A stretch of 64,000 bases of DNA from Cordylochernes scorpioides (GCA_030710605.1 CP092871.1:69150377-69214376); one strand, 5' to 3'. Shown: positions 50,886 to 61,664, counted from the stretch's first letter. Translations and numbers: made by a program. Notes: generated by a model from the letters alone, not told the origin.

Positions 50886-51051
50886 ATATGCATCTATAAA
50901 TACACTATGTATTAATAATATACAAATAGTAAAATACTTGTAGTAATCAAGTATAGTATATCCTTTATCTGTAGTCTCTGACTCTAAAGGAAAGAATTCG
51001 GTTAATATGTAAATATGATCGATTGGAATGATATTTTGCTGTTGAATATAC

Positions 51052-51250
51052 ATACACTCATGGACAAAACTTAGGGAAATGGAAAGTGTTTTGATGTCAC
51101 AGGTCGTCTGTTTTTTTTAAAGAGATAAGACAATTTTTTTCACCCTTGGTTATTTCGTGTGTCTTCAATAAAGGACACTATAATATCTTTCAGAGTTATT
51201 GTCTGAATCCCGATATACATGCTGAAAGGTACAACTTCCATGAGTGTATA
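51052..51250. mobile_element. Short DNA element, family T (reverse orientation)
   Basis: CACTCATGGACAAAACTTAG at left; head sequence CTGAATCCCGATATACATGC and AACTTCCATGAGTGTATA at right. Internal deletion near the right end. Confidence 0.8.
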
Positions 51251-51525
51251 TAGCCAGAGAGTGAAATACTTATATATGTTTAAATTAATAAACATTTTTG
51301 CTGTCTTAATTAGATTTTACTGTATTACCATTAAATGTAAATAGCTTCAAAGTATTATTCTTTTTCCTCGCATACATCAAATCACCACGCGTTAATCAAG
51401 GCTTTGTGTGCATTTTTAATTAAATTTCATTTTTAAAACTTACTTTTGGAGTTGTGTATTTTTTATGTGATTCATGAAATTTCTGAATTGTAAAAGAATA
51501 AAAAGTAAAAATCGGTTATGGCATA
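51251..51525. other. AT-rich spacer
   Basis: No feature seen. Confidence 0.35.
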
Positions 51526-51529
51526 TAAA

Positions 51530-51830
51530 GTTGAGGGAGGATTGTATTTATGTGTCAAAAGAGGCACCTCTCCCTTCAAAATGCATTAAAACCATTCCCA
51601 TTGTTTATTAACCCAGTACAAAGCGTAATGGGGATGATAAAGAATGAACTACAACACCAAAATTCAGACAAAAAGCCAACAACCTGTATACCATGGTTTC
51701 GGGCTTTGGCCTTCATCAATACAGGGGCGGCTTCGATACCATAACATCCCACGAGAGGAGTTATGAAACCGGTCGAATTGACCAAAAAGGTGCTTAAGCT
51801 GGTGAATCATAAGGACTGATAAAAAGTCAT
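51530..51830. repeat. Element family C, single arm with hammerhead
   Basis: AGTTGAGGGAGGATTGTATT, GTCAAAAGAGGCACCTCTCC, ATTCAGACAAAAAGCCAAC, hammerhead 51683-51725 on the minus strand, ATAACATCCCACGAGAGGAG. Confidence 0.75.
51683..51725 (-). ncRNA. Hammerhead ribozyme, family C, two core-side changes
   Basis: Minus strand: stem I CCTGTA with TACAGG, six perfect pairs; TTGATGA (C3 to U); stem II AGGC/GCCC with loop CAAA and one mismatch at the base; GAAA; self-complementary ACCATGGT stem III; A17 (GUA triplet). The family consensus across copies restores CTGATGA and GGGC/GCCC. Confidence 0.6.
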
Positions 51831-51867
51831 TTTATAATACATTATAAAGGACTGCGGCGGGTGATTA

Positions 51868-52194
51868 TAAACAATACTTAAAGTTACACCGCATAAGTTT
51901 CTTTTTCTGTGAAAAATCAACATTTATTTCAAAGAGAAATATTTACTATTTCTAACTTTTTTGAATGAAGTATGAAAGGGTGAAAATATGAAGAGTAATG
52001 GTGAACGGGATCGATTGTGGGTTAGATTCCCGCCCATGGACACTTTTATTTTTCCCGTTCGCCATTACTCTTCATATTTTCACCCTTTCATACTTCATTC
52101 AAAAAAGTTAGAAATAGTAAATATTTCTCTTTGAAATAAATGTTGATTTTTCACAGAAAAAGAAACTTATGCGGTGTAACTTTAAGTATTGTTT
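51868..52194. repeat. Large hairpin element, family K (copy 2)
   Basis: Arms 143/142 bp (51868-52010 and 52053-52194) matching almost completely, 42-bp loop with GGGTTAGATTCCCGCCCATG, which is B-box-like. Copy 1 is 29101-29385. Confidence 0.9.
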
Positions 52195-52204
52195 AAAAAG
52201 TCAT

Positions 52205-52455
52205 TTTGCCACATAAAAATGCAGGAGGATAGCCTCCATGTACCAAGAGAGGCACCTCTCCCTTTAAAAATGCATTAAAACAATATTTGAGTTCATCATA
52301 TCAGAACAGAACATAAAAATAGAGATGAGAAGAATTTGCCACAACACCAGTAGACACAGGTTGGCTTTTGTCTGAATTTCACAAATTCGATTCTGTGGCG
52401 CATTGTTTATTACCAACTTTACGTTCTGAACTAAGGTAATGACCCTTATTGCATT
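52205..52455. repeat. Element family C, degraded arm
   Basis: TGCAGGAGGATAGCCTCCAT, CCAAGAGAGGCACCTCTCCC, GTTGGCTTTTGTCTGAATTT; the ribozyme part is lost. Confidence 0.6.
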
Positions 52456-53191
52456 ATTCTTAAATGTATTTTTAAAGGGACAGGTGTTTCTCTTGATACA
52501 AGAATGTAGAATGTTCAGGTAAGAAATGTCCTGTAGTTTTAAAGATTACGTCAAAATGATGACAAGCTGTAAACCAGAAATACTTGGCAGATTGTGAGGA
52601 CAAAGATAAATCTAAATAACACAAGGTGAACATAAAGTCGAACAAAATACGCTCGTACTTAGCTTATCATGGCGGTCTTCCTGCTTCATAACTCTGCCCC
52701 ATCTAACCCCCGAGGATCATAAACATGCCGCAATTTTTTACCGCTGTTTCTCAAGGCTATCTTCTTTTAAACATCTGGGGATCTTTTATTTTTTTCTTTA
52801 AGTTCACAAAGAAATATGTCGAATAAATCTCTGATGCTATTTAAAACACGCGAACTAAACGTATAACGAAATGAATCGTTATATGGTGAGGTCTCGTGTT
52901 AGAAATATGCCAAATTTGGTATTAATGATGCTCATGTGTAAGGAGATCATTAACATTGCCACACATGGCACAGGCTATTATTATCATAGTGAACTGTAGT
53001 TTGCAACTACGTTCGCTGTATGTAAATCACCTATTTTCATATTTTCAAAATAAAAGAGGCGTATCTCTATTTCTACGGAATTTATCTTTATTTACATATA
53101 TTCAACGAGCACTGTGCTCCTCTTTTATTAAAATAAAGCGATGCCTACATTTTAAAGATGGTACTGATTTGTAACGATATTATTTTGAAAA
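52456..53191. other. Spacer, no gene seen
   Basis: No supported frame or repeat. Confidence 0.4.
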
Positions 53192-53565
53192 TACAGTACT
53201 GGCTATCAAAATTTCTACACCAAGATGGCGACATGCTACAGAGTTAAATTTACACGATAGGAAGAAGATGCTATGACATGCAAACGATTCGATTTTCAAC
53301 ACTATATGTAAAATAGGCGCCGGTAACGACACTTACAATGATGTGTTGAAAAGAAGATATTATATAATAGGGATTTCTCTCATATAGTAATTGCATTTTA
53401 ACGTTGTTTCGTCGTGAAAAGTTGTGATGCCCCGTGTAAGAAGGAGAAATGTTTACCAAAACGTTTCTGAGTTTGATAGAGATAGAATTATAGCATACCT
53501 GGATTGTTGTTTATCGTACCGCAGTATTGCTGCTCGCATCGGTCGAGATCCCATGGCTGTTAGCA

Positions 53566-53757
53566 GAATATATTGTAGCAAAGTATTTATCATTTTTTTG
53601 ACAGAGTATCATTTTTAATGTCTATATTTTCATACTCTGTAAACTTCCCTCGTTGCTTATCTTTTTTTTATCATTCATATTTGTTTTTGCCTTAAAATAA
53701 ATTGCTGTGTCATCTTGAAGTTTGTCTTTCCTAATTTTCTACGTGGCAATATAATCG
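53566..53757. repeat. Family E MITE inserted in Tc1 transposase
   Basis: TATTGTAGCAAAGTATTTAT to TTCTACGTGGCAATATAA; splits the transposase frame. Confidence 0.8.
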
Positions 53758-54707
53758 ATGGGTACAGGACAGTCATACGGAACGACGTTCTCAGCGGCCC
53801 GCTATCACTGACAGCCGAGAAGACCCACATGTTACCCTCATGGTTTTAATGAATCGTATAGCCACGTTAAGAGCTCAGAGTCAAGAGATAGCGTTATTTG
53901 TAAGTCAAAAGCGTCTGAACGAACAGTTCGACGACGTTTGCAGCAGCATGGAATGTCAGCTCGGAGACCACGGCTTCGGCTACCCTTGACGCTACATCAC
54001 AGACAGGAGCGTCCTCAATGGTGTGATCAACGATAAACCTGGACGCAGGAATGACGTGACGTCGTGTTTTCAGATGAATTCAGGTTCGGTGTGCAGCACC
54101 ATGATGGCTGCATCCGTGTTTGGCGTTCTGGAGAAGACACATTGCCAGCAGGCATTCAACATGCCATACTAGCCCATCACCTGGCACGAGGGTATGAGAG
54201 GCCAATGGATACACGTCTCTGGCACCTTCTTGCTGCATTCCCGGCACTTTGAACATTCCCCGTTACATTTCTAATGTGTGAAAGCCTGTATCAGTATCCT
54301 TTATTCGAAGCCTGGAAAACGCTACGTTTCCAGTAGGATAATGCACGACTGAATGTTGCCGGTATTGCACGGGCCTTCCTAAATACAGAAAATGTTCGAC
54401 TGCTGTCCTGATCAGTACGTTCTCCTGTCTGTCACCAATAGAAAACGTTAGGCAATGGTAGCCTAGCAACTGGCTCGTCACCACACGCCAGTCACTACTG
54501 TCGAGTAACTATGACATCGAGTTGAAGCTACATGGGAATCTGTACCTGTACATACCATCCAATCTCTGTTTGACTCAACGTCCAGTGCAGTCATTGCTGT
54601 CAGAGGCGGTTCTTCTGGGTACTGATTTCTCAGGCTCCATATCTCCGAATTTCTTTCAATTTTAATCACTTGTTACTCCTAGTATGAACTATTTGTTCAA
54701 TAAATAT

Positions 54708-54897
54708 TGTAACAACGTATTTATTAATTTTATTATATTTTTAACAGAGTGGTTATTTTTATGTGTTTATATTTTGCTACTCTGTAAATTTCCCTCGTGG
54801 CTTATCTTTTGTTTACCATTCATAGTTTGTTTTTGCCTGAAATAAATTGTTGTCTCATCCCGAAGTTAGTCTTCCCTAATTTTCTACGTGGCAATAT
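54708..54897. repeat. Family E MITE near the Tc1 right end
   Basis: TATTGTAACAACGTATTTAT to TTCTACGTGGCAATATCA; closer to the 38035 copy than to 53566. Confidence 0.8.
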
Positions 54898-54950
54898 CAT
54901 TTTGCTAATTGCATTTTTTCATGATGTAGAAATTTTAATGACCAATAGTG

Positions 54951-55214
54951 TACACGGCACCCAATAAAGTTATTTTAAAATGAAACAGTAGTGTACACAT
55001 AATTAAAAACTAGTTCTATAGACCTCTCATTCAGCAACGAATAAAAAAAAAAAAAAAAAAAAAAATGGAGTGAATTCCACATCAGTGGAGAATCCTTCTA
55101 GCGGCTTCACCAGTTTAAAAATAATTTTATTCATGTGTGTATTAAAAAAGGTAATGTTTAAAATTTAATTTTCATCATTAGATGGTGCTAAGATGATAAT
55201 ATTTGACATATCTA
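54951..55214. other. Spacer with poly-A and family A relic
   Basis: A24 run near 55047-55066 and, at 55078-55120, CACATCAGTGGAGAATCC and TAGCGGCTTCACCAG (family A core). Confidence 0.5.
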
Positions 55215-55725
55215 CATATGCAACATAAAGTTGCGGGAAGATGATATTCATGTACCAAAAGAGGAAACTCTCCCTTTAATTATACATCAGAACGATGCAC
55301 TGTTCATCACCCCAGTAAAAAACCTTTACTGTGATTATAAAGAATGAGCCACAACACCAAGTTTTAGCAAATTCAGACAAAGGCCAACCTGAATACAATC
55401 ATTTCGGGCTTTGGCCTTTATCAGTACAGGGGCGGCTTAGATTTCATAAGCTCGGCCCTTGCCACTTCACCAGCTTAAACACCTGTGTTTGGTAAATTTG
55501 ACCAATTTCATAACCCCTCTCGTAGGATGTTATGAAATCGAAGCTGCCCCTGCACCTATGAGAGCCAAAGCCCGAAACCATGCTATACAGGTTTGCTTTT
55601 TGTCTGAATTTGCTAAAACTGGCGTTATGGTTCATTCTTTATCCAGTAAATTATTTTATTAAAGTGATGTTATGTATGCATCGTTCTGATGCATCATTTG
55701 AGGGAGAGGTACCTCTTTTAGTACA
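55215..55725. repeat. Family C palindrome with two outward hammerhead relics
   Basis: Left arm AACATAAAGTTGCGGGAAGA, GTACCAAAAGAGGAAACTCT, ATTCAGACAAAGGCCAACC; right arm inverse to GAGGGAGAGGTACCTCTTTT. Relic folds at 55389-55430 (minus; stem I CCTGTA/.. and CTGATAA) and 55547-55591 (plus; CCTATGA and GAAACCATGCTA). Confidence 0.8.
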
Positions 55726-56165
55726 TATTTACATATGTAGAGGCAGTTGGCATTTTCACTTACAAAGTGGTGAACTCCTGCCGTTGGGCTACAAGCACTC
55801 ATTGATTTATCATTTATTTGGTCAACCTAGATACCTGGAGGGTACAGATGTCTCTAACTATTCGGGATGTCCTTTAAACTCAAGTCTTTAAATTCTATTT
55901 GCTTGGCAAGTGGAAGTTCAATCCTCATAATGTAGCATCAAGTAAATTTAGAGAAAAACGCAGTCACATTAACAAATAGTTTATTAATTAGACTTCCGAC
56001 CTTTCAGTGATTTCCTGTCACTCTCTTCATGGGAATGATGAACTATATTGGTTGATTCGTCTGTGTTTTTCTCTGAATCAACTTCCAATCAACAAATGAT
56101 CTTCAAGTAGATTTAGTTATTTGAAGATTTTCCAAAATATTCTGATATGGAATTGACCGCTATAT
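55726..56165. other. Spacer, no gene seen
   Basis: CTTACAAAGTGGTGAACTCC near 55758 is not part of a recognised repeat. Confidence 0.35.
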
Positions 56166-56170
56166 AGAAA

Positions 56171-56265
56171 CAGGGATTCTTGGAGTAATTTGTTATTTGA
56201 AAAACTTCTACAAAACAGGGATTCTTGGAGTAATTTGTTATTTGAAAAACTTCTACAAAACAGGT
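56171..56265. repeat. 45-bp tandem duplication
   Basis: CAGGGATTCTTGGAGTAATT starts at 56171 and 56216; a third partial start CAGG at 56261. Confidence 0.9.
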
Positions 56266-57254
56266 CTCCACCTGGCTGTTGGAATTTACAATTTACCAAA
56301 TCGACTTTTACTCCAGTAAATAAATGCAAAGTAATTATTGCTCTTTAATAATGGAAACAAATGTCCATCATTATAATAATCACATATTTAATAAACAGAT
56401 GCCCAACAGGGAAATTCTGTTCAATAAAGGATATGGAATGCGATTTTGCGTGTGAAAGAAGAGCTTCTATTAAGAGGCCACCTGAAGAAAAGCCCAAGTT
56501 TAGACATGTTTCTAACGTATATATAAAGAAACGTAGCGGGGGTAAAAATTTAAATCAATTTTTCAACGATAGAGTTTGCTAGGTTGATAGCAATCACAAT
56601 GATGTTTACCTACAAATCATCTGTAGGTCACGACCGAGCACCCACAAAGAATGATAAGAAATGATTAATATTGAAAAAAGAAGTGAAAGAAGCTATTTTA
56701 TCTCCCCACATCTCACAAATTCAATTAAATTGATCAATGGAAGAGTTAAGGTGATGTCAGAGGGCGTGATTGGCAGTTACTGTTTGTAATTGAGGGCACA
56801 AGTTGCCTAAGCTACATTGTTCATATTGGACATGGTTCAGCATGGATGGCGCACATACATTTCCTTGTTGTAGCCATACATTACCCCATGGTCAGTTTAT
56901 AATGGAACGTTGAGCGGGATTTGCTAATGATTGATTCAAGGCTACCACACTATCTACCTTTTTTTGTAAATTCTACTATTAGTTAATGTGAATTCTATTT
57001 TTATTCTTTTAACAAATGGAACTGAATACCTTCAAGTTTCAATAATTTACTTGAATCCATTCAAGATAGGACATTCTATCGTATTTTTGATTGTTCCATA
57101 TTTCAAAGGAAAGAACAGATATTAGCAGCCTCCTATGCCTATTAGCAAATGAAAATGTACAAGTTTATCAAATCACACTCATTCAATCATATTAAAACTT
57201 CCTTAATAAATCTTTCATACCCTAATCTTATACATCTATTGGATGGTCAGACTA
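56266..57254. other. AT-rich spacer
   Basis: No gene seen. An open frame 56361-56582 has no family features. Confidence 0.4.
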
Positions 57255-57905
57255 GAATTGTTACATTGGTCAATCTACTACTTGCCGGGATTGTCTGAAT
57301 TGTAATAGGAGCTGTTATTCTATTGTTGTTACATCGCTGTGTCTACCATTGCCACTGTCGGGATTGTCTGAATTGTAATAGAAGCGGTCTGTCTAGTGTG
57401 TTACATTGATATATCTACAATTGCCGATACAAATATTGTCTTTGATTGTAATATGAACTGTTATTCTAGTGTTGTTACATCGTTGTATCTACCATTGCCA
57501 CTGCCGGGAATGTCTGAATTGTAATAGAAGCGGTCTGTCTAGTGTGTTACATTGATATATCTACAATTGCCGATACAAAGATTGTCTTTGATTGTAATAG
57601 GAGCTGTTATTCTAGTGTTGTCACATCGCTGTGTCTACCATCGCCACTGTCGGGATTGTCTGAATTGTAATAAAAGCGGTCTGTCTAGTGTGTTACATTG
57701 ATATATCTACAATTGCCGATACAAATATTGTCTTTGATTGTAATAGGAACTGTTATTCTAGTGTTGTCACATCGCTGTGTCTACCATCGCCACTGTCGGG
57801 AATGTCTGAATTGCAAAAGGAGTAGTTATTCTAGTATTGTTAAATCGGTATATCTACAATTGCCGCTACAAAGATTGTCTTTAATTAATATAGGAGCTGT
57901 TAGTA
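57255..57905. repeat. Tandem repeat, compound unit about 170 bp
   Basis: Alternating related sub-units: GTTACATCGCTGTGTCTACC / ATTGCCACTGTCGGGATTGT and GTTACATTGATATATCTACA / ATTGCCGATACAAATATTGT, each followed by GATTGTAATAGGAGCTGTTA or AATTGTAATAGAAGCGGTCT. About four compound units with the last degraded. Confidence 0.85.
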
Positions 57906-58209
57906 TAGAGTGGGCAAAGGACTCTCGAGAAGGCGGCGATTGCATATTTGGTGATATCACATCTCCTTTTACTTGTACAATACTCTGTAAATAATAAATA
58001 AGGAATATCAGGGCGCAGTATCGAGGTGATATCTACAAATATCTTCAGCTAGGTCTATACTCACGTAGTGTAGATACCAAGAAGTTTGAAGTAAGATAAA
58101 TGATTATCAGATAGCAGCCGCGTCTTTAGTTTCTTCCCATAAGTTGCTTTAGCCTATCAATTTTAATAATTTTATAAACGTTTCCATTCTGGGCACAATT
58201 ACACGCCAT
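57906..58209. other. Spacer
   Basis: No feature seen. Confidence 0.35.
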
Positions 58210-58412
58210 ATATACACTCATAGACAGAACTTAAGGAAGTTGTACCTTTTAGCACGTATATCGGGATTAGGACAATAACTCTGAAAGATATTACAGTGAC
58301 CTTTATTGAAGACACACGAGATAACCAATAATGGTCTCTGTCACCTTTATAAAAACAGACGACCGACCACGTCAAAGACGTTCTACTTCCTTTGGTTTTG
58401 TCCACGAGTGTA
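58210..58412. mobile_element. Short DNA element, family T
   Basis: TATACACTCATAGACAGAAC and inverse TTGGTTTTGTCCACGAGTGT; internal ACCAATAATGG deviates from the ACCAAGTGTGAAC form. Confidence 0.8.
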
Positions 58413-58850
58413 TTTATATATTAAAAACAAAAATGGCATATCCTGACCACTCAAACGAGCCTTTTTCTATTTTTCTCTTATTTTTTTCACATATATCCAA
58501 ACGGCTTAATTCCTTGGGTTGCCCTCTTTCATCAGCACTGCCCTCTTGAACTTACCAAGAAACAAACCGGCCTGGAAGCACTTGGTGAACTGGTTCACTA
58601 AGGCTAACAAGACTTACTCCTAAACATCAAGACAACTCGGATAGTTTAACGATCTATGGATACGCTCCGGGGTTACCTAGTTTTTGATAAAATTCCTATA
58701 AAAGGCAGGTCACCTCTATCGTCAATATGTTCCCACCTATATCCATATCTACAAGAAAGGAGACTATTTTATAACACGACTTTCTTTTTTAAATAAAAAC
58801 TTTTCTTAGAATTAAGAGACATTTCAGATAGTAAAATTTGTATTATTTAT
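58413..58850. other. Family B end fragment and possible LTR debris
   Basis: ATTAAAAACAAAAATGGCAT then ATCCTGACC (58420-58447) is the family B outer end. 58640-58815: GATCTATGGATACGCTCCGG, CCTATAAAAGGCAGG (TATA-like), AATAAAAACTTTTCTTA (polyadenylation-like); possibly an LTR but unpaired. Confidence 0.35.
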
Positions 58851-58854
58851 ATAG

Positions 58855-59145
58855 GGGGTCGGTGGAAGGATGGTCTAAACCGTTGGTTTTCGACCGATAC
58901 GACCCGGGATCGAATCCCGCATTGGTCACTTTTTATCTGATAAAAAATGCTCCAATGGCCACTGATTCTTACAAAAGTCCAACTTTACAAACCAGTGCAA
59001 GTAACCAAACAGGGCACATTTGTAAGTGCAAAAGTCGAACTGCTTTTCACATGTGTAGACATGCGGTGAACTTACAGTAAAAGCAGTCGCCAATTTCTAC
59101 CCACCATGATTATCATGTACTGTACCACGTGTACTAGGGATAATT
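58855..59145 (+). repeat. tRNA-type SINE, family 1 (copy 3)
   Basis: GGTCGGTGGAAGGATGGTCT, GGGATCGAATCCCGCATTGG, CACATGTGTAGACATGCGG, CCACGTGTACTAGGGATAAT. Confidence 0.85.
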
Positions 59146-59734
59146 TAAAAAAAAATCTTTATATAAAAAATTTATTGAACGAATTTTCTTAATTCTGAGA
59201 ACTATGAATGCAGCTCAGGAAACCTCAATCTTCGAGACTAAAACACTTTCCTTCTATATTTACCGCAATGAAATACAAGTATGTGTATATATATAGTGGA
59301 TAGTATTTGTTTATAGATTGAAAGGGGTTAGCTCATCAGTGATAAATCTGTCAAGAAGACGCCTTGAAACAAAAAGTAGTCCACTCTATTGGTATTCCCA
59401 ACAGACAAAAGTGCATGTGTTCGAGTGACCCGGATTTGTCTCTCGAGTTCCCATTGCCGGGCCGAGATTTCCTGGACATCGCTTCCCTATCATCTGTATT
59501 CGTCCTGCCTGGACCACTCATCCTTCCTTTCACGGCCAGGTTGTTATGGACACACGTCAGGGCTTTCTTTACTGATACCTTTGTCCTATTTAAATGGAAC
59601 AACTTGAGAAAATATGACACACATGAGGCCATTATTAAGACACCAGTCTTATACAGATACTACTCCCTCCTTGTTGGCTTGCAACGATATAAACCAAAAA
59701 ATGTTGTCGAAGCACAATGAGCAATAAAAAAAGT
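59146..59734. other. Spacer; unidentified open frame 59364-59720
   Basis: A plus-strand frame of 118 codons and an opposite one of 93 codons overlap here; GC is higher than the surroundings. Neither shows a family I recognise. It starts next to a family A-like relic (GGGTTAGCTCATCAGTGATA at 59325) and ends at a family A copy, so it could be captured or repeat-internal sequence. Confidence 0.3.
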
Positions 59735-60035
59735 CAAAATTCGAAACTATTATAGACGCGTTTGATTCTTTTTAAAAATAAACAATATCTACTGCCCTTA
59801 CTGCAATGCAAAAATTAATGGGAGGGCCTGGCTCATCAGTGGTGAACCCTCCCAGCGGTTTCGCCAGTTCAATCTAACATACCGCTGTTATATTGCATTT
59901 TTCGATCTTCCTTTTATAGTGATACTGATACTAGACTCTTGGAACGGGTATTTTAGATGAACTATGGACATAAAAGAATCATACGCGTCTATAATAGTTT
60001 CGAATTTTGATAACAGATGGCGCGCTAATGCATCA
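59735..60035. repeat. Family A, internally deleted copy
   Basis: Left arm complete to GATGAACTATGGACATAA (59955-59972), then only the outermost right arm (AAGAATCATACGCGTCTATA, GATGGCGCGCTAATGCA). Confidence 0.85.
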
Positions 60036-60477
60036 TAATAACAAAAGTATCGTCTACCAATCAAATGACAGGAATTCAAGGACTTCAAGAAGTCGACAGC
60101 TGGAATGTACAAAATCGTGGGAATTGTGGGTCAATATAATTATAAAAAAGGAAAGGTTAGGTCATTATTTTTTTTTTTCAATCAAAATACACGAAGCTTT
60201 CGAGGTATGCCCTTTCATCAGTAGATTTGAGAACGTGACTAGTTGCTGCGTAACCTCGATTTCTTTCTTGTACGTTTGATGTTAATGACACTCTTGTTGT
60301 ATGTTCGCAAGCAGGTTTCCGTTATAAAGGAAAATTCACAATCGTGGTAAAATCCATTCAGGGGGATGTATCTACGAGATAAATTGGAAAACTGTTGATT
60401 TCATATTAGTTAGTCTATGGAGGCAGGCAAATAGAGAATGGATTCATCAGGATAATGTCTCGAAATCAACACTATAC
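60036..60477. other. Spacer with a hammerhead-like stretch
   Basis: No gene seen; see 60186-60226. Confidence 0.35.
60186..60226 (-). ncRNA. Weak hammerhead-like fold
   Basis: Minus strand has CTGATGA, a short AGG/CCT stem with loop GCATA, GAAA and self-complementary AGCT. No convincing stem I. Unlike families A-D it is not in a visible palindrome. Low confidence. Confidence 0.3.
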
Positions 60478-60546
60478 ACTCTCTCTGTATTTAACCCTAT
60501 ATAATCTTATATGGACATTGAAATAAAGTAGTTTCAATCTCTCTCG
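60478..60546 (+). repeat. Solo 3' end of the Tx1-like LINE inside (TC)n
   Basis: Between CTCTCTCT (60479-60486) and TCTCTCTC-type runs (60538-60545) lies GTATTTAACCCTATATAATC, TTATATGGACATTGAAATAA, AGTAGTTTCAA, the last 55 bp of the element at 32931-35067. Confidence 0.8.
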
Positions 60547-60875
60547 AGGAATATTCAAGCATATATGTAATAACCCATTTCTTGGTTTCTCAAGAAGCCT
60601 TTGGGACCAAAACATTTTTGGTCGCAGTAGTACAGCCTGCTCCACGCTGACAAGGGCCAACAACCCGAAACGCGTTCGTGGATGGCTTTTCTTGATTTAT
60701 CAAGGAAATGGGTTGGGCAAATATCAGGGAATAGGCTAAATCAACGTTTAGTTGATTTCTGTTCCACTAGATGGCGTTTTGCCATCTATAAAACGCCTAT
60801 GTTAGTGGTCAGGATATGTCTAATATATTTTTAATATCAACACCTGACCTTTTTTATTTTTTTTCACGCACACGT
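60547..60875. repeat. Family B right arm with decayed hammerhead
   Basis: CCCATTTCTTGGTTTCTCAA, ribozyme remnant, GGGCAAATATCAGGGAATAG, GATGGCGTTTTGCCATCTAT, GGTCAGGATATGTC, TTAATATCAACACCTGACC. Confidence 0.8.
60642..60681 (+). ncRNA. Hammerhead, family B, core G8 lost
   Basis: All stems as in 49671-49710 (stem I CCACG/CGTGG; stem II GGG/CCC) but core reads CTGACAA, a change at an essential G, so predicted inactive. Confidence 0.6.
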
Positions 60876-60894
60876 ATATATTTATTATAAAGAG

Positions 60895-61018
60895 CTACGG
60901 CGTGGGTTGACCAAATATCAGGGAACAGGCTAATTCAACGTTTAGTTGATTTCGGTTCCACTAAATGGCGCTCTGCCATCTAAAAGGTACATGTGCTCCT
61001 GGTCACGATATGCCTTCT
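60895..61018. repeat. Family B outer-arm fragment
   Basis: GGTTGACCAAATATCAGGGA, TGGCGCTCTGCCATCTAAAA, GTACATGTGCTCCTGGTCAC. Confidence 0.75.
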
Positions 61019-61029
61019 TTAATATAATA

Positions 61030-61142
61030 TGATATATTAGCGTGCCATATGTTATGATAATTTGAAACTATTATAGACGCGTATGATATAATTATTTAAA
61101 GAATCATACGCGTCTCTATAATAGTTTTTCGAATTCTCATAT
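61030..61142. repeat. Family A, ends only
   Basis: TTAGCGTGCCATATGTTATG, AACTATTATAGACGCGTATG and inverse; centre deleted. Confidence 0.8.
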
Positions 61143-61283
61143 ACTGTAGAACCTCCCTGTATAGGACACCTAATTGCAGAGTCAAGTGTTCTTTAGAGAG
61201 TTGCTAAATTGTAAAAACGGTAATTTTGTAAATGAAAACTGTCCTTTGTGGAGAGGTGTCCGCTAAAGGGAGGTTCTACTATA
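61143..61283. mobile_element. Pogo-like MITE
   Basis: CTGTAGAACCTCCCTGTATA and inverse of AAAGGGAGGTTCTACTATA, TA at the ends, about 140 bp. Confidence 0.75.
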
Positions 61284-61296
61284 TATAATATATTAA

Positions 61297-61636
61297 AATG
61301 AGGGAATATTTTGGATCAAATATATTTATTAAAAAACAAAATTCAATATTTCTCGACGAGGTTGTTCGCCTATCTTCTTCTAGGAAAATCAAACTCATTA
61401 TAAGCTTATTATCTTGTGTGATGTATGAGAATTATTGTTTATATAACATAGGTTGGTGTGACCAAATCATTTGATACCTATGTTATATAAAACAACAATG
61501 CTCGGACATCACGTGGATAATAAGCTTACAAAGGAGTTTGGTTTTTTAGAAGGAGGATAGGCGAACAGCCTCGTCGATATATCGAATTTTTAAAAAATAA
61601 AAATATTTAATCTAAAAAATATGCCCTCATTTTAAC
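61297..61636. repeat. Palindromic element, family I
   Basis: Arms of about 160 bp: ATGAGGGAATATTTTGGATC, CTCGACGAGGTTGTTCGCCT, TATGTTATATAAAACAACAA and inverses; centre near 61467 (GTGTGACCAAATCA). Confidence 0.85.
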
Positions 61637-61664
61637 AAAAATGGAATGCTCAATTTTCAACATA

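Larger units (their letters stand above)
53194..54950 (+). pseudogene. Decayed Tc1-like element with two MITE insertions
   Basis: Inverted ends CAGTACTGGCTATCAAAATT (53194) and the inverse of AATTTTAATGACCAATAGTG (to 54950), flanked by TA. Transposase N-terminus from 53427: helix-turn-helix region (DRDRIIAYLDCCLSYRSIAA, RIGRDPMAVSRI). The frame is cut at about 53566 by a family E MITE (to 53757), then continues with many frameshifts: FSDEFRFGVQHHDGC (first catalytic Asp, 54066-54110), QDNARLNVAGIARAF (second Asp, about 54340), and a C-terminus near 54620. The third acidic region (SPDxxPIE) is not legible. A second family E copy lies at 54708-54897, just inside the right end. Dead element; without the two MITEs it would be about 1.38 kb. 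Confidence 0.75.
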
